From assembly GCA_005879655.1 (NCBI GenBank), contig VBJK01000230.1:1-10949 (forward strand): DNA of 10,949 nucleotides. Reading direction: 5' to 3'. The DNA comes from Chloroflexota bacterium. Its GTDB lineage: Bacteria > Chloroflexota > Ktedonobacteria > Ktedonobacterales > Ktedonobacteraceae. This document shows positions 1-6,458 of the stretch, in pieces. The position numbers and the translations under genes were made by a program. Within the stretch, counting starts at the first letter, position 1; the number at the start of each line of letters is the position of its first letter. The notes under the pieces are model-generated. The model searched no databases and was not told where the DNA came from. It worked only from the letters and a program-made list of their open reading frames with translations.

Positions 1-798
1 ATATGCTTGGTCTCTCACGAGATTGCGGTTAACCTCGCCACTGCCCTGGTGTAGCTTCTCATCGAAAAGATGATAGCAGATACGTTGCAGATAGAAAGGA
101 TGGCGGCCTGCCTGCGCTAGTACCCACTCAACATCAGAGTCGCTGAAGAACAGACCAGCTTTTTCCGCTGGTTGTGTCACCAGCTCGCGTGCTTCCTCCG
201 GCGTGAGAGGCTCCAGATTACAGACTACGAAGATGTTGAAAAATGGGGAATCTTCGATCTCACGATGACATACCTTAGCTAATGGCATAATAGACGCGGT
301 AACATAAGATACCTTAGCTGCCTGTGAACGCAAGAAGGTAAAAAATTCTGGACCGAAACTTTTATTACGCGTAATACTATCGAACGCGTCCATCAAGAGC
401 ACAGGATGAAAACCTTGCTCATTGATCTGATCAAGTATTTCGCTAAATTCGTCCTCACCCGCTAAACCATTCGCATCCAACGGCAGATGACTTTGATGGG
501 CAATTTGTTTGCAGACAGCCTCAAAAAAGTCGTCGGACGATTTCTGCAAATATTCTCTCAAGTCAATAGAGATCAACAGGTAGCGACCCAAATCATACTC
601 AAACCGCCGCTGTACTTCTGGAAACTTCAGGCTCCGCAACACCGATGATTTGCCAATGTGACGTGATCCTACTAGTGATATGCATTGCTGGCTCACAATG
701 GCTGAGTACAGGCGTCTCAGGATACGCTTGCGGCCAAAAAACATGTCCACTGAACGCACTGCTTTCATGTCCTGATAAGGATTAGATAAGACCGACAT
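1..798 (-). CDS. AAA/STAND-like P-loop ATPase, partial (C-terminus beyond left edge)
   Basis: An uninterrupted 266-codon frame reads from ATG at 798 to the left edge, so the C-terminus is missing. An AGGAGAT ribosome site lies 5 bases before the ATG. The protein opens with NPY then MFFGR, a pairing seen at the entrance of bacterial AAA-like/archaeal-type ATPase domains. Walker A is GSRHIGKSS (G44-S52). Walker B is VLLMDAFD (D137), in which the usual Glu after the Asp is Ala138, so hydrolysis may be weak or supported by another residue. A later segment, LEPLTPEEARELVTQP, then GRHPFYLQRICYHL, matches the lid region of the same family. The C-terminal ATPase of the divergent 1667-residue protein has the same blocks in the same order, so the two are paralogous domains. 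No signal peptide or membrane segment is visible. The role is unknown; a regulatory or switch ATPase is inferred. Confidence 0.85.
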   Translation of the reverse strand, partial: MSVLSNPYQDMKAVRSVDMFFGRKRILRRLYSAIVSQQCISLVGSRHIGKSSVLRSLKFPEVQRRFEYDLGRYLLISIDLREYLQKSSDDFFEAVCKQIAHQSHLPLDANGLAGEDEFSEILDQINEQGFHPVLLMDAFDSITRNKSFGPEFFTFLRSQAAKVSYVTASIMPLAKVCHREIEDSPFFNIFVVCNLEPLTPEEARELVTQPAEKAGLFFSDSDVEWVLAQAGRHPFYLQRICYHLFDEKLHQGSGEVNRNLVRDQAY

Positions 799-803
799 AA
801 TTT

Positions 804-810
804 ATCTCCT
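804..810 (-). promoter_or_regulatory. Ribosome binding site of the partial ATPase gene
   Basis: AGGAGAT on the minus strand sits 5 bases upstream of the ATG at 798. It is strong and fixes the start codon. Confidence 0.75.
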
Positions 811-883
811 GCACATAACCATGCCAATTCGTTGGCTAACACAGGTCGGCGATTAGAATCAAAAGTTTCTTTCGCTTCTCAGT

Positions 884-929
884 ATTATATTGTTGTAATT
901 ATGGTATCACACTGACAATTTCATGCCAA
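884..929 (-). promoter_or_regulatory. Promoter with phased direct-repeat activator box for the partial ATPase gene
   Basis: On the minus strand, TGGCAT, five bases, TGTCAG and then GTGTGATAC (929 down to 904) form three TG-rich half-sites. They are followed 17 bases after GTGTGA (912-907) by a perfect TATAAT (889-884). The -35 position has no TTGACA; it is occupied by the last half-site, as in activator-dependent promoters. The same box in opposite orientation precedes the divergent propeller-ATPase gene. Transcription would start near 877, leaving a leader of roughly 80 bases. The -10 and repeat spacing are seen directly; activator binding is inferred. Confidence 0.55.
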
Positions 930-1106
930 AAATAAAAATTGGCCAGGAAATCCTCTGGCTGATGTGTTAAGGTGCGTATTTTTTTACGACGGAGGCGTTT
1001 TTGCCTTTTCTTCTTTCATCGGTTAAGTTCTATTGTACTCAATATATCCTTTTTCTAATGTATTACACTATGATAATGAGTGATGGGCATTGCTATCTTG
1101 AGGGAA

Positions 1107-1142
1107 AGCGGGACATTGGCCTGGTTCTTGGGCCTTCTCGCT
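1107..1142. other. Imperfect nested stem-loop in the divergent intergenic region
   Basis: AGCGGGA (1107-1113) can pair with TCTCGCT (1136-1142), with one G-T wobble. Inside it, GGCC (1118-1121) can pair with GGCC (1131-1134). It lies just upstream of the direct-repeat box at 1156. No T-run follows on the plus strand, so it is not a typical terminator. Its function is unknown. Confidence 0.35.
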
Positions 1143-1155
1143 CATTGACTATTGA

Positions 1156-1202
1156 TGGCACATTTCTGTCATAGTGTGACACTAAAGCAATATTACAATA
1201 CA
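1156..1202 (+). promoter_or_regulatory. Phased direct-repeat box and weak promoter for the propeller-ATPase gene
   Basis: TGGCAC, five bases, TGTCAT, then AGTGTGACACT (1156-1183) repeats the layout of the divergent box on the other strand, including the GTGTGA-(C/T)-AC third half-site. With a 17-base spacer after GTGTGA (1174-1179), the -10 would be AATACA (1197-1202). A TACAAT at 1194-1199 is an alternative. The box is well supported; the exact -10 is not. Confidence 0.45.
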
Positions 1203-1298
1203 GCAACAATACCCGCTGTGCCTATTTAGTAAGCACAACCACTGAAATTTGGTTATTGAATGTAGTCATCGGCACTAGCAGGTAAGAGAGGGGAGACG

Positions 1299-4200
1299 AT
1301 GTCAGTTTCTGAACTCCAGGATGCTCTACGCGTCGGGCAGGCGACAGTTGCGGAACTATGGAACTATAACGCAAAAGACTGGGTCACTAGCCTTCATGCC
1401 GCCGATATCGACAATGATGGCGACATTGAGATCATCGCCAGTTCGCGCGATGGCCGCGTACGCGCACTGACCCGGCGTGGCGATGTACGCTGGGAACGCA
1501 TTGTTGGTAGCAAAGCATGGATAGGGACTTCCATCAGTATCTCCTCTGCTGAGGCACGAGAATCTCGTGTACGCGTCCTGGTTGGTGCTCGTGATGGCAA
1601 GCTCTATGCACTCGATAAAGATGGTAAAACCGTGACACCTGATGGCAAGTATTACGCGTTTGACCGACAAGGACGCGAAAAGGAGCTTTCCGCTTACTGG
1701 TATAAGAGCGCTCAAGTCATTCGCCAAGTAGCCTTGACCACCAGCGGCGATGGCCAACGGACGATCCTGTTTGGCTCCGAAGATCGTTGTGTCTACGCTC
1801 TGGATTACCTTACGGGCGCACTACGCTGGACTTTTACGACCGAAGACTGTGTACGGACAATCTTTGTCTGTGATATCAATCATGATGGACAGGATGAGGT
1901 CCTGATCGGCTCCGGTGACAAGCACCTTTATATCCTGGATAGCCATGGCCAACCTCTCGCTCAGCATCACCTCAAGCGACAAATTCGCACACTGTTTGCT
2001 GCCGACATTGACCATGACGGGCAGGTCGAAATTTTGGTGGGGACCGATAACAAAGATCTGGTTGTGCTTGCATCCGACTTCACTGAAAAATGGGTGTACT
2101 CTTTTGATAACCGCGTGCTATCCCTCTACGTTGCGGATATCGATGGCGATGGGCAAGCTGAGATTATCGTGGGAACAGAAGATAAACATCTCTATTTCCT
2201 TGATCAGCACGGTTATTTGATCTGGCGCTATTACTTCGCCTATCGCATCTTTAGCATCTATGCACTTGATTTTGATAATGATGGCGTGATTGAGGTGCTG
2301 GTCGGCTCAGAAGATAATCGCGTTCATGCACTGCGCGTGCGCCTGCTAAGGAACCTTATCAAGAAAATTCGTCGTTACTATCTGGCACTAGGCAAACCCA
2401 ATCCTGATATGCTCCGCGAACTTTCATCCACTGAACGAGCATTATTATTAGACATTGCACAGGATCTGCTTGCAGCTGGGCATTATCAAGACGCGCTTGC
2501 AGCATTGCTACGTTTAGAGGAACAAAAAGTGCAACTGCTCTGGAGCAAAGAGAAGGTCGGGCATATTCGCACGCTCTATCTGGGCGACATTGCCGGAGAT
2601 CCGAAGAGAGAGGTGATTATTGGCAATACCGAGGGGAGACTCCAAGCCTTTAACCATACTGGCAAGACACTCTGGACGCTACAGCTAGGCGGTCAGATTC
2701 TGGAATTGCAGACTGGCTATTTGAACCGAGGCAGGTGGCAAGAAATTCTAGCCTGTTCGTCTGATCATCACGTCTACGTCATTAGTTGGACAAAAAAGCA
2801 GATCAAGCCGGTCTTCGTGGACGCATGGATGTCTAGCATCTATTTGACTGCTCCTGATCGTCGTCATCCAGCTGAGATTATCGTTGGGACCGAAGACAAG
2901 AAGATCTGTATTTATGAAGATGGATTCGACGGCCCCCGCCAAACCATCGATACTCCACAGGGTATCAGCATTGTGTGCGCTCACCCTGCCCCTAGCGGGC
3001 TTTCAAGGGAAGGGTTTTTGGCAGCGGGGTCCAGGGGCGTTGCCCCTGGCGGGGTTTCAGGGGTGTCCCCTGACGCTTCCTCTCTCCCCGCCCCCGAAGG
3101 GGACGCACAAAAAAACCTCCCCTTGAAAGCCCCTAGCAGGGGAGCACAGGTACCTGAGATCATTGCCGGGAGCCTGGAAAATGCAGTCTATGGCTATACA
3201 AGGAGCGGCACACTTTTATGGCAGTATGATACTAGAGATCGTGTATGCGACATCTGCATTAAAGATATCGATCAAGATGGCCAGCTTGAGATCATTGTTG
3301 GCTCTGAGGATCGCAATGTACACGTCATCACCAGCGATGGCAAGCAGAAATGGCGCTATTATACGCCTCATCGTGTACTGGCTGTCGAGGCATTCGATCT
3401 GAACCAGGACGGACAACACGAGCTACTGGTTGGTTGCGGCGATGGCTATATGTACGTGTTGAGTGCCAGCGGCGATCTACTCTGGCGTTACCAGGCAAAT
3501 GATCGTGTGCGCATCATACGTGTGGATGATATTGATGAGGATGGCAACGTCGAGATAGCGCTCGGCACGGAGGACCGGCTGGAGCTGTTGCGCGTTGTCA
3601 ATCAACATCACCTGCGCCAACTCATTGACCAGTGCTGGTCCGCGCTGCTACAACAAAGCACTACTTCTCTGGATAGCTTGCTTATCGAGTTGCTACGACA
3701 GAGCGATCCTTTCCTGCGTGCATTTGCCTTATGTCGCTATGCTGAGCGCACACAATTCTCTGCTCAGGATTTCTACTTGCTAGAAGAGTTTATTAAAGAC
3801 AGCACGATTATTGTACGCAAGGCGCTGCTCCAAGCTGTCATGTCTCGCTACCTGATGAGCCAGTCACATGTACGCCAGATCCTTAACCTGTTGTCAATGG
3901 ACCAGGAACAGGAAGTGCGTATAGCCTTTATTGCCAACATTCATATCCTGATTCGCAATGATTGGAACCTAGGCTGCGAGTACCTGGAAGGTTTTTCCCG
4001 CAATATAGATCGCCAGGTACGACGTGCCTTTGTGCGCAAACTAGATCAACTGATTGATGAATTTCCTGAGAAAAGGCATACGATCTTCGACCTGCTACTG
4101 ATCGCGGTACACGATGAATTATCACAATGGGTTGGACAGGAGGCAACGCATGCCCTGGCCCACTTCCTTGACAGACACTATGAGCACCTGATACCGTATC

Positions 4201-6302
4201 TCTATCAGCTCATTGCCGAAGGATTGAAGCCGCAGATGTTGGACTACATTCCCCAGTACGCGAAAACAGTGGTGGTACGTAACACTTTACAGGCAGTGAT
4301 ACCATTACTTGCTGACTTGCATGAACACAATGTCTTGGAGCGGGTTGCATATGCTGCTACTACATTTGCAGAGTTGCATACGCTGGAATATGGCAAAGAG
4401 ACCTGGATGATTTACGAAGAATTGCGCAGATTGTTATTCACGAGTTCCATCGATGACATTGCTCATTATCAATGTTCGCGCTCGTTCATGCAAATGGCTC
4501 CCGCTAATGAGTATGCACGGGTCATGATGCGCATTATTGCACGGCTAGGAACAGTAATACAAATATTGCGCATTTATTTGCAACGTGGCACGTTGAATGA
4601 TCAGCTCAATGCCTTATTAGATGCCTTACGCGCTATCGACCTGATACATCAATTTGTTGAGCGCGAGTACCCCCTCGATATAGATGGCGAGTCAATCGCC
4701 GATCTGCCAGATCATCGCATCTTTGAGCTGTTGCTCAAACGTTGGCGTATGATTATTGAAACACAGTTGAGTGAGCTACGGGGACAACCTGAGATGACGG
4801 CTGAACTCCAGACCTGTGTGGTACGTCGTGAGGAGCAAGTAACCCTGGTACTGGCATTGAGCAATAAGGGACGGGGTGCGGCGCATAATATCAAGGTGAC
4901 ATTGCTTGATAGCGCGGATTTCAACGTGGTTCAGCAACGCTCTTTTGAAACGGAGGTACTCTTCTCGCAAGAACGTATTCCAGCGGAGTTCTGTATTCAG
5001 CCCCGTACTAGCGCTCCAACTGTAAACTTGTGCTTTGAGATTGTCTATTACGAGAAGATCACCCCAGTTGACAACGATATCTTTATGAAGATGCAATTGC
5101 ATGAAACCTCGCTGGAATTTCAGCAACCGCCAAAGATCTTTAAGCATATCCCTAATCCTTATTCGACGGGTACGCCCACTTATGGTCATGATATGTTCTA
5201 TGGACGTAAAAAAGATGTGGCAGTCTTACGCGATAATCTCACACGCACTGCTGCAAAAACCGTGATCGTACTCTACGGTCAGCGCCGTTCGGGTAAAACA
5301 ACCTTGTTGCGCCACCTCTTGCATTCGTCCGTGCTAGCGGAACATATTCCTATTCTGATTGATATGCAACAGGAAGCGCTACGCATCGGTGTCAGTAAGT
5401 TCCTCTACAGAATCGCATTTCGCATATTTCAAGCAGCAAGCAAGAAGGGGCTTCAGCTGCAAGCTCCAGCACAGCAAGACTTTACGGACGATCCGACGCT
5501 TACCTTTGATCTTTTCTTAGATACGATTGAGGAACAGCTGACTGACCAGAAGATTATTCTACTGCTAGACGAGTTCGAGGTATTAGAAGAGAAGGTCAAA
5601 AAAGGACAGTTGGAACCAGAGATCTTTGCCTACCTGCGCAGCCTGATCCAACACCGCGACAGTCTCAATTTCTTGCTCTCAGGAACACATAAAATTGAGC
5701 AAATGACCAGGGGCTATTGGTCCGTCTTCTTCAATATCGCCCTGCATTATCCTCTGCGCAGGCTCAACCCGGAAGACGCTCAAGATCTGATCACCAAGCC
5801 TGTGGCAGAGACCCTGGAATACGAAGCACATGCCATGACCAAAATTCGCCACCTTACGGGCGATCAGCCCTACCTGATTCATCTGATGTGCCGCTCACTC
5901 ATTGATTACTGCAACGAACTGCAAAAAGCATATGTGACGATCAATGATGTAAATACTGTACAACATGAGGTGATGCAAACAGGACAGTTTCACTTCGGCT
6001 GGCTATGGGAACAGATTACAGATGAAGAGCGTGTCGTGCTCTCTGCTATTGCCGAGGCGCGTAAAGAAGAGACGCGCTTGATTGCGCTGAGTGAAATTGA
6101 GCAGATCTATCGCGCCTATCATATTCCTTTCAAACGAGAGCGCGTGCTCACTGCAATCAAGGCATTGCTCGATGCCGATGTCGTAGAGGGCATCCTCGAC
6201 GCAGTAGCCGAAGAGCCACACTATCGCATACCCGTGGGGCTGATCGGCAAATGGTTGCGCCAAGAGAAACCACTGGAGATAGTGTCCAGGGATTTGGCCT
6301 GA
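1299..6302 (+). CDS. Double beta-propeller / HEAT-like / beta-sandwich / P-loop ATPase protein (1667 aa)
   Basis: This is a very large soluble protein with no signal peptide or membrane segment. Residues 20-345 form a seven-bladed FG-GAP/PQQ-like propeller with DxDxDGxxE-type calcium loops at D36, D192, D236, D280 and D324. A helical linker follows (350-415). A second seven-bladed propeller spans about 416-765; its conserved blade Glu residues are E438, E482, E526, E620, E664, E708 and E752, a 44-residue period broken only by the insert at 561-616. Residues 770-1110 are helical and HEAT-like. About 1165-1265 is a beta-sandwich (CARDB/adaptin-ear-like, uncertain). The ATPase domain starts at NPY (1286) and MFYGR, with Walker A GQRRSGKTT (1327-1335) and Walker B LLLDEFE (D1424, E1425), and a winged-helix-like tail after 1565. 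A purine-rich GAGGGGAG precedes the ATG. The ATPase matches the divergent neighbour. A sensory switch is inferred; ligand and output are unknown. Confidence 0.9.
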   Translation: MSVSELQDALRVGQATVAELWNYNAKDWVTSLHAADIDNDGDIEIIASSRDGRVRALTRRGDVRWERIVGSKAWIGTSISISSAEARESRVRVLVGARDGKLYALDKDGKTVTPDGKYYAFDRQGREKELSAYWYKSAQVIRQVALTTSGDGQRTILFGSEDRCVYALDYLTGALRWTFTTEDCVRTIFVCDINHDGQDEVLIGSGDKHLYILDSHGQPLAQHHLKRQIRTLFAADIDHDGQVEILVGTDNKDLVVLASDFTEKWVYSFDNRVLSLYVADIDGDGQAEIIVGTEDKHLYFLDQHGYLIWRYYFAYRIFSIYALDFDNDGVIEVLVGSEDNRVHALRVRLLRNLIKKIRRYYLALGKPNPDMLRELSSTERALLLDIAQDLLAAGHYQDALAALLRLEEQKVQLLWSKEKVGHIRTLYLGDIAGDPKREVIIGNTEGRLQAFNHTGKTLWTLQLGGQILELQTGYLNRGRWQEILACSSDHHVYVISWTKKQIKPVFVDAWMSSIYLTAPDRRHPAEIIVGTEDKKICIYEDGFDGPRQTIDTPQGISIVCAHPAPSGLSREGFLAAGSRGVAPGGVSGVSPDASSLPAPEGDAQKNLPLKAPSRGAQVPEIIAGSLENAVYGYTRSGTLLWQYDTRDRVCDICIKDIDQDGQLEIIVGSEDRNVHVITSDGKQKWRYYTPHRVLAVEAFDLNQDGQHELLVGCGDGYMYVLSASGDLLWRYQANDRVRIIRVDDIDEDGNVEIALGTEDRLELLRVVNQHHLRQLIDQCWSALLQQSTTSLDSLLIELLRQSDPFLRAFALCRYAERTQFSAQDFYLLEEFIKDSTIIVRKALLQAVMSRYLMSQSHVRQILNLLSMDQEQEVRIAFIANIHILIRNDWNLGCEYLEGFSRNIDRQVRRAFVRKLDQLIDEFPEKRHTIFDLLLIAVHDELSQWVGQEATHALAHFLDRHYEHLIPYLYQLIAEGLKPQMLDYIPQYAKTVVVRNTLQAVIPLLADLHEHNVLERVAYAATTFAELHTLEYGKETWMIYEELRRLLFTSSIDDIAHYQCSRSFMQMAPANEYARVMMRIIARLGTVIQILRIYLQRGTLNDQLNALLDALRAIDLIHQFVEREYPLDIDGESIADLPDHRIFELLLKRWRMIIETQLSELRGQPEMTAELQTCVVRREEQVTLVLALSNKGRGAAHNIKVTLLDSADFNVVQQRSFETEVLFSQERIPAEFCIQPRTSAPTVNLCFEIVYYEKITPVDNDIFMKMQLHETSLEFQQPPKIFKHIPNPYSTGTPTYGHDMFYGRKKDVAVLRDNLTRTAAKTVIVLYGQRRSGKTTLLRHLLHSSVLAEHIPILIDMQQEALRIGVSKFLYRIAFRIFQAASKKGLQLQAPAQQDFTDDPTLTFDLFLDTIEEQLTDQKIILLLDEFEVLEEKVKKGQLEPEIFAYLRSLIQHRDSLNFLLSGTHKIEQMTRGYWSVFFNIALHYPLRRLNPEDAQDLITKPVAETLEYEAHAMTKIRHLTGDQPYLIHLMCRSLIDYCNELQKAYVTINDVNTVQHEVMQTGQFHFGWLWEQITDEERVVLSAIAEARKEETRLIALSEIEQIYRAYHIPFKRERVLTAIKALLDADVVEGILDAVAEEPHYRIPVGLIGKWLRQEKPLEIVSRDLA
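2979..3145. repeat. GC-rich palindromic insert with terminal inverted repeats, in frame inside the propeller gene
   Basis: The ends are inverted repeats: GGGCTTTCAAGGG followed by AAGGGTTTTT (from 2997) matches the reverse complement of 3109-3132 at about 21 of 23 positions. Weaker matching continues outward to GCTC-CCCTG on both sides. Inside are two perfect hairpins, CCAGGGGC-GTT-GCCCCTGG (3031-3049) and TCAGGGG-TGT-CCCCTGA (3057-3073), plus a CCCC-GAA-GGGG (3092-3102). The frame stays open and encodes a low-complexity Gly/Pro/Ser/Ala-rich loop (about residues 561-616). The 44-residue blade period predicts an insert of exactly 50 codons. No target duplication is clear and there is no transposase, so it is best described as a MITE/REP-like or RPE-like element. 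Confidence 0.8.
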
Positions 6303-6315
6303 TGGGCATCAATGC

Positions 6316-6342
6316 TGGCACAAATATGACACATCTTGTCCC
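6316..6342 (+). promoter_or_regulatory. Phased direct-repeat box, distal copy upstream of the TerC-like gene
   Basis: TGGCAC, five bases (AAATA), TGACAC, then TTGTCCC. The half-sites start at 6316, 6327 and about 6337. It begins 14 bases after the stop of the propeller-ATPase gene and has the same spacing as the other boxes in the window. It is probably a distal operator acting with the proximal copy. Confidence 0.5.
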
Positions 6343-6354
6343 CATTACTCAACA

Positions 6355-6403
6355 TGGCACAAAAATGTCACAATTGGGCATATTTGAGACGCCATACTAT
6401 ACA
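6355..6403 (+). promoter_or_regulatory. Phased direct-repeat box and promoter of the TerC-like gene
   Basis: TGGCAC (6355), five A, TGTCAC (6366), TGGGCA (6375) and TGAGAC (6385) are TG-rich half-sites 9-11 bases apart. TGGGCA can serve as the -35 position, with a 17-base spacer to TATACA (6398-6403). This is the same geometry as the promoter at 884-929. Transcription would start around 6410, leaving about 50 bases before the GTG start. Confidence 0.5.
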
Positions 6404-6446
6404 TAATATCAACAAATTATGCTATTGCCCGTATTGTGATAATTTC

Positions 6447-6454
6447 AAGGAGAG
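6447..6454 (+). promoter_or_regulatory. Ribosome binding site deciding the GTG start of the TerC-like gene
   Basis: AAGGAGAG is followed by four bases and GTG at 6459. It supports the shorter reading over the upstream ATG at 6336, which has no comparable purine-rich site. Confidence 0.7.
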
Positions 6455-6458
6455 TACT

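Noticed and set aside
3031..3115. Rho-independent terminators formed by the hairpins of the insert
   Set aside because: No T-run directly follows the strong hairpins on either strand, and the surrounding frame continues for over 1000 codons.
2884..3163. Small open frames on both strands over the palindromic insert (2884-3126 plus, 3163-2981 minus)
   Set aside because: They arise from the stop-poor GC-rich insert inside the giant ATPase gene, have no ribosome sites, and translate to low-complexity peptides.
6316..6371. Sigma-54 promoters, because TGGCAC is the -24 element
   Set aside because: The -12 element (TTGC with GC at the fixed distance) is missing in all four copies; after five bases the sequence is TGACA or TGTCA instead. 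The repeat pattern and a -10 hexamer downstream fit an activator-type promoter better.
904..6390. CRISPR-like or interspersed repeat array made of the TGGCAC boxes
   Set aside because: The units are short, degenerate, unevenly distributed and tied to gene starts, with no spacer-repeat periodicity.
6336..6458. N-terminal 41-residue extension of the TerC-like protein
   Set aside because: It overlaps the operator repeats, lacks a ribosome site, and does not resemble the family N-terminus; GTG 6459 has a good site.
6303..6458. A manganese (yybP-ykoY) riboswitch ahead of the TerC-like gene
   Set aside because: The leader after the predicted start site is only about 50 bases and I could not see the conserved paired core; the space is filled by direct repeats.
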